Source: Eurosta solidaginis
Taxonomy: Eukaryota > Arthropoda > Insecta > Diptera > Tephritidae
NCBI RefSeq assembly: GCF_040869045.1
Contig: NC_090319.1
Coordinates: 64,390,779-64,454,778 of the forward strand
DNA: 64,000 nucleotides
Reading direction: 5' to 3'
Each line of letters starts with the position of its first letter. Position 1 is the first letter of the stretch. The position numbers were made by a program, and so were the translations under genes. Positions 1 through 11,330 of the stretch are shown here, piece after piece. Under the pieces are notes generated by a model. That model did not search any database. It saw only the letters and a list, made by a program, of their open reading frames with translations, and had not been told where the DNA came from.

Positions 1-205
1 TAAATGGCGTTCACCTATATATGGCCCAATCCCTCTTAAAATACTCTTTAATACCTTTCATTTGATACACATGTCATACAAACACATTGCAGGGTTACCC
101 ACGGTTCATTTTCCTACATGGTTATTTCCCCTTATGTTGCCACCATAGCTCTCAACTGAGTATGTAATGTTCGGTTACACCCGAACTTAACCTTCCTTAC
201 TTGTT
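1..205 (+). repeat. Partial copy of dispersed repeat family A
   Basis: This stretch matches the end of the complete copy at 23096-24013 in the same orientation. Shared words include a CTCAACTGAGTATGTAATG segment, TTCGGTTACAC and a terminal CTTCCTTACTTGTTTTA. It is cut by the window edge. I see no coding content. I recall similar sequence as abundant in tephritid genomes, but the class of element is unknown to me. Confidence 0.8.
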
Positions 206-565
206 TTAGTTTAATTTTTATATTGTTTTATTTTTTTAATTAAAAAAAATTTAATCGTGATTTAGTTTTTTTTTTTCATTTTTATATTTTTTACTTTTTA
301 ATTTTTATAATTTTTTTTTTTTGTATTTTTTACAACTTTTTATTTTTTTATTCATTTATTTTTTATTAACTGTCTATAAATTTTTACTTTTTTTATTTAT
401 TTATTTTTTATTTTGTGCTCCTTTTTAGTTTTTACGTTATTTTGTAACATTTCCTTGTTTACTTTTTACTGTATATTTAATTTTTTCTTCATCCTCACTT
501 TAGTTATCAAGTAATTTGGCCAAGCAAACCTCTCTCTAAGGTATTTTCAAATTATTGTTTTTCCT
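206..565. other. AT-rich sequence without recognisable gene
   Basis: Long T and A runs dominate. I see no reading frame, repeat boundary or RNA gene that I can support. Confidence 0.6.
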
Positions 566-1083
566 ATCGCGGGATCGAATCGAGCTCAAGGCCTAACAAT
601 AATTATTTTGTCATTATTATTGTTGTGATACATTTTTTCTTAATTGAAAAAATATTAAATTAGAATAGAAGAAAGACAAAATTTAGACAACTGCCAAAGC
701 TCGTTGTATAGATCCATTTCGGGAACTGCTAAATTCCTTCATCGGCAACGTTTAGGCGCCGCTGCTATATCCATTCAGCCATCACAGTGGTTTTTTGTTT
801 GTCTTCATTAATCCTACTTCTATTCTGGTTCTTGCCAATTGATATTCACAACACTGCGACATCTGTTGCAGAATGAATGTGAAAATTGTACTTGTTTAAT
901 GGCAATGCTGCCATAGTGTCACATTTTATTGACACTTTTTCCCCGTGCTCTGGGATGCATTAACAATTTTTTCTTTCTTCTATTTTAATTTTATAATTTT
1001 TCCAATTAAGAAAAGATGTATCATAACAATTATAATGATAAAATAATTATTGTTAGACCTTGAGCTCGATTCGAACACGCGAT
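566..1083. mobile_element. MITE-like element with long terminal inverted repeats
   Basis: The left arm (566-690) begins ATCGCGGGATCGAATCGAGC. The right arm (960-1083) reads as its inverted complement, ending CTCGATTCGAACACGCGAT. The arms match over roughly 110 bp with scattered mismatches and enclose about 270 bp of non-coding sequence. There is no transposase frame, so this is a non-autonomous, foldback or MITE-type element. I could not find a convincing target-site duplication. A roughly 20-bp direct similarity, TTATT(A/G)TTTTTCCT followed by a GCGGG, occurs at the left edge (552) and 30 bp beyond the right edge (1119). Confidence 0.7.
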
Positions 1084-1189
1084 CTTACAAATCAGTAGGC
1101 CGGTATAACAACAAAAATTATTATTTTTCCTTTGCGGGTTTTCACCGCATTTGTATAAAAATTTCGTACGAGAGCAACGCTGGTAAAAT

Positions 1190-2830
1190 TTTACAGAGTA
1201 AAATTTTCTTAATCAATTTAAGACCCTGACCATCTCTAAAACGGCATTCTGCTGGAACCATCCAAGAAGTGATAAACAAAAAAACATTCGCGGCAGAGCT
1301 ATGGGTATCAAATGAAAAGTGTTAATGAGTATTTTTAAAGGGAGTGGGCCATAGTTCTATTGGTCGACGCCTTTTCGAGATAGCGCCATAAAGGTGGACC
1401 AGAGGTGACTCTAGAATTTGTTTGTACGATATGGGTATCAAAATAAAGGTATTAATGAGGGGTTTAAAGTGGAGTGGCCTTCAGTTGTATATTTGAAGAC
1501 CTTTTCGAGATATCGACCAAAATGTGTCGGGTACCGCTAATTTATTTATGTATGCAATACTACGAACAGTCTTCCTGCCAAGATTCCAAGGGCTTTTGAT
1601 TTCGCCCTGCAAAACTTTTTAATTTTCTTCTACTTAATATGGTAGGTGTCACACCCATTTTACAAAGTTTTTTTTTAAGTTATATTTTGCGTCAATAGAC
1701 CAATCCAATTACCATGTTTCATCCCTTTTTTCGTATTTGGTATATTATTATGGCATTTGTTTCATTTTTCGTAATTTTCGATATCGAAAAAGTGGGCGTG
1801 GTCATAGTCGGATTTCGCCTATTTTTAATACCAAGATAAGGTGAGTTCAGATAAGCACGTGAACTAAGTTTAGTAAAGATAAATTGATTTTTGCTCAAGT
1901 TATCGTGTTATGGGCCGATCGGAAGGACAGACGGTCTACTGTGTATAAAAACTGGGCGTGCCTTCAACTTATTTCGCCCATTTTCACAGCAAACAGTTAT
2001 CGTCATAGAATCTATGCCCCTACCAAATTTCACAAGGATTGGTTAATTTTTGTTCGACTTATGGCATTAAAAGTATTCTAGACAAATTAAATGAAAAAGG
2101 GCGGAGCCACGCCCACTTTGAAATTTTCTTTCATTTTTGTATTTTGTTGCACCCTATCATTACTGGAGTTGAATGTTGACATAATTTACTTATATACTGT
2201 AAAGATATAAAATTTTTTGTTATAATTTTACTCAAAAATTTTTTTTTAAAAAGTGGGCGTGTTCGTCATTCGATTTTGCTAATTTTTATTTAGCACACAT
2301 ATAGGAATAGAGGTAACGTTCTTGCCAAATTTCATCATGATATCTTCAACGCCTGCCAAATTACGGCTTGCAAAACTTTCAAATTACCTTCTTTCAAAAG
2401 TGGGCGGTGCTACGCCAATTGTCCAAATTTTTACTATTTGTCTATTCTACTTCATAACGTCAATCCACCTATCAAATTTCATCGCTTTATCCGTCTTTGG
2501 TAATGAATTATCGCACTTTTTGGTTTTTTCGAAATTTTCGATATCGAAAAAGTGGGCGTCGTTATAGTCCGATTTCGTTCATTTTAGACAGAGATCTGAG
2601 ATGAGTGCCCAGGCACCAACATACCAAATTTCATCAAGACACCTCAAAATGTATTCAAGTTATCGTGTTTACGGACGGACGGACGGACATGGCTAAATAA
2701 ATTTCTTTTTTCGCCCAAATCATTTTGATATAGAGAAGTCGATATCTATCTCGATTAGTTTATGCCATTACGGATTACCGTTATGCGAACGAGGTTAATA
2801 TACTCTGTGAGCTCTGCTCAGTTGAGTATA
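1190..2830 (-). repeat. Dispersed repeat family A, inverted and longer copy
   Basis: Read on the minus strand from 2830, this starts TTTTATACTCAACTGAGCAG, as the 23.1 kb copy does. It contains the ACGGACGGACGGAC tract near 2670 (GTCCGTCCGTCC on the minus strand) and the CGATATCGAAAATTTCGAAAA word. It continues through several GTGGGCG-type islands (2100, 2250, 2400, 2550). The lower half (1300-1500) repeats the GGGTATCAAA...TTAATGAG motif seen at the end of the family, so this copy is partly duplicated internally. It is non-coding; short frames inside are interrupted and differ between copies. Confidence 0.75.
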
Positions 2831-3366
2831 AAAATATCGAGGGTTGGGCTAGCTTTCATTAAATACGTTTTCGTTTTTTGATTGTGCATATGGCTTGGGC
2901 TAGCTTAAGTTAAAGCTGCTTTTTAAAAAAACAAGTGTAATAAATTTAATTAATCCGTATTAAATTAGCATTACATATTGTGCAATTTAGTACGGTCTCG
3001 TTTTTTGATTGGGCTGAAAAGCTTGGGCTAGCTTAAGAGACCTTCAATATACAAATTGGAAACCATGGGAACAACTCATTTCACAAAATTTTACATGGAT
3101 AATAAGCGAAAACTTTACCTTCTAGATTTCAAGAATTTGACAATAAAAATACTTCTAAATTTAAGTTAAAGCTATAAAAACTAAATCTTATTATTTAAAT
3201 CACTCTGCCCGTTATAGCCATGAAATTTTTGAGTGAAATACCGTTGAAAAATTTTAACCCTTTTATGGATAAGCCCCTATATTTATAAAAAATATAACGG
3301 GTTTAAAGAGCATTTACAACAGTGACAAGGGATGACGGAAAATCGTTCCAATATACAGCATTTTAA
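2831..3366. other. Non-coding spacer with a short direct duplication
   Basis: A CGTTTTTTGATTG...GGCTTGGGCTAGCTTAAG segment occurs at 2868-2910 and again at 2998-3033, a diverged direct repeat. Nothing else is recognised up to the TTAA at 3363. Confidence 0.5.
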
Positions 3367-3871
3367 CCCTTAGACTAGCGTTGTGGTCTGGCAGACCATT
3401 TTCAAAAATTTTAATAAAGATTTTTGGGTTCCCCGACATTTTTCGACAAACTGTCTTATGACTTTATAAAGCACCATGAGGAGTTTCTATTCCAGTATAG
3501 GACAATATCGTTTGTCTCATTTTTTGTATAAAAAACATCGTTTTGTGTTATATATGGGTTTTCCAGGTTGTGGTCTGTCAGACCACAGCGCAGAAAATGT
3601 ACCTACCTTATAAATATTGGTTATAAATGACACAACCAGCTGAATGCAAAATCAAATTAGTTATTTCCTTTCAGTCAAATAGTAAGTTTTGCATAAAAAA
3701 ATTTGAGCGCTCGAAAATGAACTTTACGACTGAATTCTATAATTCAGTCTCATCTCAAGTCTCTAAACTTGAGATTTTCTTTTAGAGAAAATTTTTGTGA
3801 CTTGGGATGATTTCGGTATTCAGTAAACGAAAGTCATGTATGCAGTATGTTGCATTTTGTCAACATAACGT

Positions 3872-3962
3872 TGGGTGGTATTGTGGCTGAGCTTGTGAAG
3901 ACGCCGCTCACAATTTTGTATAGAAAATCCCAAAGTGTGTAGGTTCGAATCTCAGCGGCGCC
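3872..3962 (+). other. tRNA-like segment (A-box and B-box-like words)
   Basis: TGGCTGAGCTTGTGAAG resembles an A box, and GGTTCGAATCT about 60 bases later resembles a B box. The first bases (GTGG) could pair with the terminal CCAC. The T-stem pairs poorly, and the variable region is long, as in a Ser/Leu-type tRNA. It lies between the left end and the transposase start of the piggyBac element. It is more likely a decayed tRNA or SINE head than a working tRNA. Confidence 0.3.
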
Positions 3963-4181
3963 ACATATGATTTCGATTCGATGTTCTTTTTTAAGTATTT
4001 TCTGTTTTTAAATTTTTTCTATGCTTATTTTAATTTGAGGAATAAAACAACATATTTAAAGCTTTTTTCGCAAATATTTTTCATACTTTTTCTGAAATTT
4101 TCATGTTTGTGATCTGCCACGGCCAAGCTCATAAATTAGTGATTGCTTTTGTGAGGCTGGAGACGCGAGACAGCTTATAGA

Positions 4182-5858
4182 ATGGCAAATTGTCTCAGAA
4201 GTGATTTTCACCTCAAATATTCTCTAATAGTGACTAGAGACGGCTTACTGAATTCAGCTGTTAGTGAAAAGGAAAAGGATAAAATGTTAAAAGAATGTCG
4301 CCGTAATACCCGATACGGCAATCTTACTGACAGCGCACAAGAGGAATATAACGTCAGAATAGTATCTCTATTTGCTTTGGGTGAAGAAGATAGCGAAGAA
4401 GAACCATTTGCAGGAGGTGAAGAACTTGACCCTGATTTTGTGCCTATTGGTATGGCTTCGGATGCTTCAGATATTGAAGAAAATGCCATAATCGAGGATT
4501 GTGTTGAAGAAAGTAATGACGACGATGAAGAGGAAGATGTAATTTCCCCACCGGGAACAGCGATGGCGAGTGCAACGAGTGGTCATTATTTTCTTGTAAA
4601 AGATGGGAAGGTTTGGGGCACTACTCCACCCGCCAGAACGGGTTGTAAAACAGCACATAACTGTCTAGTAATTGCTATACCAGGGCCATCAATATCCATC
4701 TTTCTCAACCCTATTTCGATTTTCAATCAATTTATAACTCGTGAAATTGTTGATATAGTTGTTCGGGAAACGAATCGAAAGGCTAAAGCAGTTATTGAGA
4801 AGTGGAATTCAGCTAATCCGAACAAGACTCAAAATTGGGAACCATTTTCTGAAGTGGAATGTTATGCTTTCAATAGTTTTGTATTGTTTTGCGGCACTTT
4901 CTTGCTACGTCACAGCCGCTTAAAGCGCTTTGGGCACCATATAATCATCAAATTTACAAAGCAACTACATATGTCATTTAATCGTTTTCAAGATATTTTA
5001 CGGTTTATTCGATTTGACAATGCAAATATGAGGACTATACGACTATAAGCTAGTAAAACTGCTCCAATAGATGATACGTGGATTATGTTACATGCTAACT
5101 TAGAGCGTGCTTATGTCCCAAATGCGCAGATAACGGTTGATCAGCAGCTGTTTGCTTATCGTGGAAAAACCAAGTTCACACAGTATATTCCATTGAAGCC
5201 TGCAAAGTATGGAATCAAAGTTTAGTGGGCTTGTGACGCAACATTCAATTATCAATTGAAAGGGACAAATTTATACTGGTCAACTAAGCGATGTACTTAG
5301 GAAAATATGTAAATCAACGGGTTGTGATGGATTTAGTTGAAAAATATTTCCGCACGGGACAAACAATATACGCTGACAACTTTTTTCACATCACTAGAAC
5401 TAGCTAGCGATCTTATGTCGAAAAACTTGACTTTCGTTGGAACTTTTCGTAAGAATAAAAGATTCATTCCACCAGAATTGCTTGCATCTTCTACTCGTAT
5501 ACTGAGCAGCATTATCTTTTGTTTCTACGAAAACGACTTTTCTTTATGATTGTACGTGCCAAAGAAAAACAAGTCTGCCATTCTTATTTCAACCGAACAT
5601 TACATTTCCAACGTAGCTGGGGAGAATAGCAAGACCCTCAAATATTAGATTACAATAAGTAATAAAAATAATTTGCCTATATATGCCCCATCTGCCTCTA
5701 ACCGGCCTGTTTGCCGTATGTGCTATAAGGAAGATGAATGAAACAGGAAAACGCGTTTCCATTGCATGAAATGTAAATATCCGGTTTTTTATTCGCACTC
5801 AAGTAAAATGTGTTTCAAATGCATTTCTGAAGAAACACCAAGGGACTCCTCGAACTAA
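4182..5858 (+). pseudogene. piggyBac transposase (DDE_Tnp_1_7), broken
   Basis: The frame opens at ATG 4182 and runs 288 codons. It covers an acidic N-terminus (residues 65-120) and the start of the transposase core, ending at a stop at 5046-5048. Downstream in the same general order are ITVDQQLFAYRGKTKF with the first catalytic-type Asp (about 5140), a stop after YGIKV (5224), TIYADNFFTS with the second Asp (about 5370), and a C-terminal Cys-rich finger ending KMCFKCISEE (about 5810-5840). The region expected to carry the third Asp (GVDxxD) is absent between about 5640 and 5690, so besides stops and frameshifts there is an internal deletion. The protein cannot be functional as it stands. Confidence 0.85.
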
Positions 5859-6233
5859 GGAGATATACGAATCTAATTTCATTCAGACTGGCATATTAAT
5901 TAAAAACAATTAACATTCATACATTTTTGGAACAATTCTTGACTATATTTTTTAATTAAATAAACACTGTAACACATTCGGGTTGTTCAATTACTTTTTT
6001 TGGGTAGTGGCACTTATACATTACCTTGTGGTCTGTCAGACCACAACAGCGTTAACGACAATTTCAGTCACCAGTAGTCTAAGTGTTAAATTGACATTTT
6101 CGTACAAATTTTGAGTTATAAGAGCTTTATAAACCTATTTTCTTTGTTATGACTATGGAGGGAAAAGTACGAAAGGTTTATAAAACTTTTTAAAATGACG
6201 TATCCATTGCAATTCCATATAATAGAAGCTTAA

Positions 6234-8276
6234 TCCATTAACGCCCAACTTTTGTTTTGCTCTTTTATCATCTTTTTCTGTTAGTATGATCCAAAATATA
6301 GAGACTAATGCACACAAAATTTTCTTAATACTTCATGTATATATTTTATTGCATCTGAAAGGTTTGTTCCCAAATGGGAACATTGGGTACATAAGACTTA
6401 AATCATGTTGTGATAGTCTACAAAACAATGAACATATATACCTCGGTCGCATTCAGTACACATTTTACGTGCATTTTTTTACACAGCGCACATCGTTTTT
6501 GTTTTCCATTTGGAATAGCGGCTAAAACATGTTTTGTTATGGCTCGGCTCTGCCTGAGTGTACGAACTGGGTGACCAAGCGTTTTCGGATCTGAGAGTCT
6601 AGTTTTTATGTGCAAATAGCTTCGCGCTACCATGCGAATGAAGTCAAGATATGGAATTTTGTCATGACTTAAATTATATATAACGAATGCATTACACATA
6701 CAAATATCCAGACAGTTTGCAAAAAGCCTAAAGTACCATTTTTTTCCTTTAATTTCTACGGGATACTTGTTGATATGCCAGTCTAACTTATCCACACCTC
6801 CCATGTATTTGTTATATTGTGATATTACATGCGGCTGAAGAACTTCAACATATTTTTTATGCTTTTTACTGTACCTTTGCACAGACTGCATGGGATTTAC
6901 ACTTTGATGGTTGGTAATAACTTTTACACATCTGTTATCATTCCACGAAAGAACTAATACTTCGTTATTTTTATCAAATCTATAAACAGTAGCGCCACGA
7001 GGCTCTTTTTTCATAGCCTCATCTGTTTTTATCGGACACTTAGTTAGACGGTTGGATCTGGAAGTATCAGTAGTATACACATTTTTTTTTATTAAGAACT
7101 GAAACTAGTCTGAAACTTGAAAAAAAATTGTCAAAATAAAACTCGTGGTCTTCAGGATACTCTAGAAGTTGAACCATTGAAGTAATAACCTTTTCGCCAA
7201 CACCAGTCAAGTCTTTCTCAACCGGGTCCCTTTTCCCCTGATAAAGCTCAATGTTGTAACAAAATCCAGCTTCTCCGCATGCCATGATCCACTGCTTTAA
7301 GCCAAACCATATTGGCTTTCCTCTGATAAATTGCTTTAGGAAGTGACCTCCGTAATACCTTACCATCTGCTCATCTATAGACAATTGTTTTGAAAAAACA
7401 TTAAGCTTTAAAAAAATTTCATTCAGCTTTTCAATCATTGGCTTTATTTTGAAGTCCTTTTCAGGAATACCACCTCGAATGTTTTCATTGTTATTGAAGT
7501 GCAAAAATCGTTTGATTTCAAGGTATCTGTTCCTTGGCATGCAGTTTCTTACAATTTCAATGTGAACGTCGTCGTCTGTGCACCAATACATCCTTTCACT
7601 GGGTAAACTGTGGTATGATGTAAAAATCAATATGCCAAGAAACTAACGAAAACATTCTGAAGAAAGGCAGAAGTTATGGAAATTATATTGGTGTGCATAG
7701 CGCAAACTTTCGTCAACTATGTGTTGAACTAGCGATTTGTCAAAAAAGAATTCAAAAATTTCAAATGCCTCTCTTTGCTGAAAATTCTCTCGAGTTTTAA
7801 TTATATTATCCTGGCAGCGTTTAGGCGATGGAAAATTGTTACTATAACTTGCATCAGTATGAAGCCATCGCTTTGTGCAGGCTGGATTTTCTTCTTCCAG
7901 CTTTTGTCTTTTCGAAGTTGTACTTGGCGTGAAGTCGACATCTTTTTCAATTTCAGTAAAATGAAGTTCTAATTCGCCAGGAACATCCTTCAGTTCTGTA
8001 ACTTCATCAAGATTGTCTTCATCAATATCTTCACAATCAGTCAGGGTATCAGCATCTGGAGGCAGTTGCACTATATCAATAGCACTTTCGTCATCCAGCT
8101 CTGCATCCTCGAGGAGTTCTTTTAAAATTCCTTCAATTTCATGAAGTTTAAGAGCTCTTTGGCTAAACATGCTTTAGATATAAAAATATCAGCCAAAAAC
8201 GATAACGAAAAATATTTACAAAATTTGTGTACATAGTGCCTAATGCTCCCAATTGGGAACATTGGGCGCTAATGGG
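6234..8276 (-). mobile_element. Second piggyBac-type transposon, opposite orientation
   Basis: The left end reads TCCATTAACGCCCAAC after TTAA (6230-6233). The right end reads TTGGGCGCTAATGGG before TCAA (8277-8280), an altered TTAA. The ends are inverted repeats. A palindrome of the form TTCCCAAwTGGGAA occurs inside both ends (6366-6380 and 8246-8260), parallel to the palindromes in the neighbouring element but with different sequence, so the two belong to different piggyBac families. It is about 2.04 kb long and encodes one transposase on the minus strand. Confidence 0.88.
6398..8170 (-). pseudogene. piggyBac transposase, nearly complete but frameshifted
   Basis: Three overlapping minus-strand frames add up to one transposase: 7643-8170 (acidic N-terminus, start ATG 8170), 7067-7630, then 6418-7080. 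All three catalytic-type Asp contexts are visible: SIDEQMVRYY, FYFDNFFSSF and GGVDKLDWH. The frame change near 7081 falls exactly at a run of ten T (A on the coding strand), so it could be a recent slip or a sequencing error. Another frame change lies near 7635, and one more inside the C-terminal Cys-rich finger near 6450, after which coding would end at 6398. Little domain sequence is lost, unlike the neighbour at 4182-5858. Not functional as read. Confidence 0.85.
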
Positions 8277-8604
8277 TCAAGTCGCTGTTTATACACAAAT
8301 ATTTTTGTTGTTGAAACTTGCTATTTGATCAAGAGGGGGTAACGAGGAAAGCGCGTGCACTGAGTTTCTTGCGCTTGGCGACTTGCTTTGAGCTGTCTTT
8401 TTTTATGTTTTCAAATTCTGATTTTTGTAAATTTTGTTTTGATTGAGGAACTTTTGGCTGATTTTGAATAGAAATTTTTATAAGTTTATTAAATATTTCT
8501 TATACTTCACAATAATTTTTCAAATTTTCAATGAATAAAAAAAAGGTTTAGAAAGAATTTATATAAAATGTCAAATTGTTGCTTAGAAAGAGCCGCCGTG
8601 TGTA
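8277..8604. other. Spacer, nothing recognised
   Basis: AT-rich sequence between the piggyBac element and the LINE relic. I see no coding or repeat signal. Confidence 0.5.
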
Positions 8605-8619
8605 AATCTGATACGCAAC

Positions 8620-9920
8620 TTCAAACGAAGTTGAAGTCGAAGCTGAGCACGGGACCGTATATTCCGTTTACCCGATATTAGACGAGGATATACTGCTATG
8701 GACATATGGCCTGCACACAAGTTGCCCCGAGACCTTGAGTCTTGTTGCGGTGGCTAACGCGATAGTTTTAGCCATTAGATCTGCAGGCGTGATGTGTAGA
8801 ATGGCAAGCAATGCTACTGTCGGAGTAGTTTTTAGTGCTCCCGTTATGCTAATCTTTGATAATCTACATGCCCCTAAATTTGTTTCGTATTCGTACTTTT
8901 TTGTGTGGCGGTCCACCAAACAAGGACCCCATTGTAAAGTATGGGTTTGACAATTGCCGTAACGGAGTTTTTGTCAACGTGCATCCTAGCATTCTCTTGC
9001 ATGCATACGGTGTCGCGTAGGCTTTCTTCGCTCTCTCTTTCATAGACAACTTACCATTTAGGATGACTCCTAGATATTTTGGGGCTATATTTTTCTTGTA
9101 GGGTTACACCTCCAAGCTTAGGCTTTGTCCAATTAGGACCTATATTTGCTAGTAAATACGTGCATTTTGCCGCGTTGGTAGTTAACTCGACGCCAGATGC
9201 CCAGGCCTGTACATGCCGAAGTGCCTGATCCACCAGAGAGTTGATTGTTGTTAGGCATCTGCCGTTTATTATGACTTTAACGTAATCTGATATGCAGTTT
9301 GATTGGTCCTCCGTGGAAACCCCTAAGCAATTGGTTGATAACCAGCGTTCCCACCTTGCAGCGCTTCTATGTTCACAGATTTTGTTGCCTCGCATAGACC
9401 CCATTGCGAAGTGATCACTCCGCAGCTTAACTTCGAGCCGATCCATTTTGTAAAGGAGGGATGAACTTTAATTGTGTTGAGACTGTCCATGTTTACTCAT
9501 TTCGAGATATTGTTGAAAGCTCCAGAAAATCACTTAGAGCATATTCCTGGTGTTCCAGGGCTTTCTCTATATTTATGACCACCCTATGCAATGCAGTTTC
9601 GATTCACTTACCTTTGGTGTATGTTGTGCTGCAAAGGTAAACTCCTCATTCATATTTGATTTTATATACACATCTTTTAATCTTTCCATGGTTTTGAGCA
9701 AAATAGATATCAAACTATTGGACCTGTAGTCCTCTCATATCCTCCGGATGCAGACGATTTCATTGCCTATTCAATTTTGGCATTTGTCATCAAAGCTGGT
9801 ACCTCTCCCTCCGTATTAGGAGTGTAGATGTTGTTACATCATCTCCTGATGGGAAGTGTGTTAAGTAGTGCCTCAAGGGACTCTTCACCGACCTTTTTTA
9901 TCAGTGCCTGGGCCGCATCT
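8620..9920 (-). pseudogene. LINE reverse transcriptase and RNase H start, decayed
   Basis: Around 9600-9500 the minus strand shows SKLHCIGWS and ALEHQEYAL, matching the STETALHxVV...IEKALEHxEYAL block of LINE RTs. The frame 9446-9051 gives the RT palm-thumb region (ALRHVQAWASGVELTTNAAK, then PKLGGVTLQEKY). Frames 9049-8864 and 8919-8668 give ERAKKAYAT and GALKTTPTVALLAILHITPA, the connection region before RNase H. No intact YxDD catalytic box is readable. Confidence 0.8.
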
Positions 9921-9941
9921 CCCTTGGATACGACTTTCCTG

Positions 9942-10358
9942 TTGTTTTTGTTGTTGCAGCGATAATGTTACTCCTCGAAAGTTTTGGGGAGTGTTATCGA
10001 TGTGATGGCCCTTTGACGGATACAGATCCGGTACGCTCTGGTAACACAGCTCCATTAAGGTATAGCCAGACCATCTCGGGAACGATTTATATGGCCACAT
10101 TAAACCTTCTGGCCAATCCCTCCCTCCCCACCCCTAAGTTCCATGAGGAGCTTGGGGGCGCCAGAGCCTCGCCTGTTAGTAAAACGGGATTCGCCGCTCG
10201 AAGGTGAGGTTGACAATTGGGTTTGGAGAAGCTGTACATATATTGCGCTGGCAACATGATAAGGTTGCGCTACACAACCTCTTGAATCTGATATTTTAGT
10301 CGCCTCTTACGACAAGCATACTTACCGCGGGTATATTCTAACCCCCTAATCCGCTGGG
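9942..10358 (-). mobile_element. SINE-like retroposon with perfect 16-bp target-site duplication
   Basis: GGATACGACTTTCCTG flanks the element on both sides (9926-9941 and 10359-10374). Read on the minus strand, the 417-bp insert starts CCCCAGCGGATTAGGGG and ends in a CAACAAAAACAAC tail, so it was inserted by target-primed reverse transcription into the LINE relic. It carries no ORF of its own. Related decayed sequence occurs at 21723-21935 (plus orientation) and 50870-51080 (minus orientation), sharing the TGAGGTTGACAATTGGG...GAGAAGCT core. I remember this family as common in tephritid introns, but cannot name it. Confidence 0.85.
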
Positions 10359-10379
10359 GGATACGACTTTCCTGAGTCT

Positions 10380-11330
10380 CGCCGTTTCGCTATAGCATTC
10401 TATGTTCCCACAGAAAATTTTCCATGAAACCCTCTTCGACCTGTTGATTTCACGTTTAAAGATCCACAACAGATCTCATATTCGTCCCAACACTCCTCAA
10501 TTTCCGCAACTTCTGCCAACTAAAGAATCTCTTCTACCCTCTAAGAAGAATCAACTCCTTACTACACCATGGTGGCTTTACTTTCCCTTTGAATCTTCTC
10601 AGAATTGTTGCACTCCTCCAACTCCTCAACGGTGGTAACCTCTTTTGGCTGTTTGGCAGTCCGTTGCCTTAGGGTTTCCCCTTCTCTATGCTGAAACAGA
10701 AAGTGTATGGTCTGAGAAGGATGTCCTGTCAAGGACTCTCTATTCATACCCCGACATATAATAAAACTCAATGTGTTATCATATTGCTTGACATATGTAG
10801 GAACGCTACTGCTGTTAGCAACCTGTAGACTACTCTATAGTATATAATAAAAAAGGGACTCATCTCTACCATTAATATCGTCCCCTCTCCACACGCTGTG
10901 ATGCGCATTCGAATTCGCTTCTATGGCAAGCCGTCCTCTGCACCCTTCTTGATCCACTAGCCTTTTGAACTCTTCTGGTTGGGCTTCCACGTTATGGGCC
11001 ATGTAGCAGGATGTTTGGATAAGGGACGGTTCTTTTTCCCCCTCTATTGCTACCATTGCCAGGTCTGCAGTGCTGAAGTTAGATAGAATAAACGAGCATG
11101 GGTGTTTTCTAACCATGACTGCATCTCTTACCCTGCTGTTCGTCTTTGTATAATAAACGCTGAATCCGCGAGCGCTGAATCCAGAAACCTTTCCTCCAGA
11201 TCAGACCCATGGCTCCTGTATCAGCGCCACATCAAAAAAACCCTCCTAAAGTGTCAGGAGGAGCTTGCTCGACGCCACTTTACTGTGTTGGATATTTATC
11301 TGTAAGTCTCACAACGCCTTTGAGCTGTTT
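10380..11330 (-). pseudogene. LINE endonuclease (EEP family) fragment
   Basis: Near 11290-11180 the minus strand reads a LINE endonuclease start, including LIQEPWV. This is followed at 11116-10835 by a 93-codon frame with LAMVAIEGE, SLIQTSCYMAHN and IEANSNAHHSVWRGDDIN. The last is the NAHHxxWG block of LINE apurinic endonucleases. Further down (about 10640-10400) lies the basic linker with RVSWKIFCG. Stops interrupt every segment. This is the DNA-nicking domain used for target-primed reverse transcription in intact relatives. Confidence 0.8.

Larger units (their letters stand above)
3367..6085 (+). mobile_element. piggyBac-type transposon, degenerate
   Basis: The element starts CCCTTAGACTAGCG after a TTAA (3363-3366) and ends AGTAGTCTAAGTG before a TTAA (6086-6089). 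The two ends are inverted repeats, and TTAA is the piggyBac target. A 15-bp palindrome TGGTCTGKCAGACCA lies just inside the left end (3384-3398), again at 3571-3585, and just inside the right end (6029-6043); such subterminal palindromes are likely transposase-related. A broken transposase reads along the plus strand. The second piggyBac element begins only about 150 bp downstream in the opposite orientation. Confidence 0.9.
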
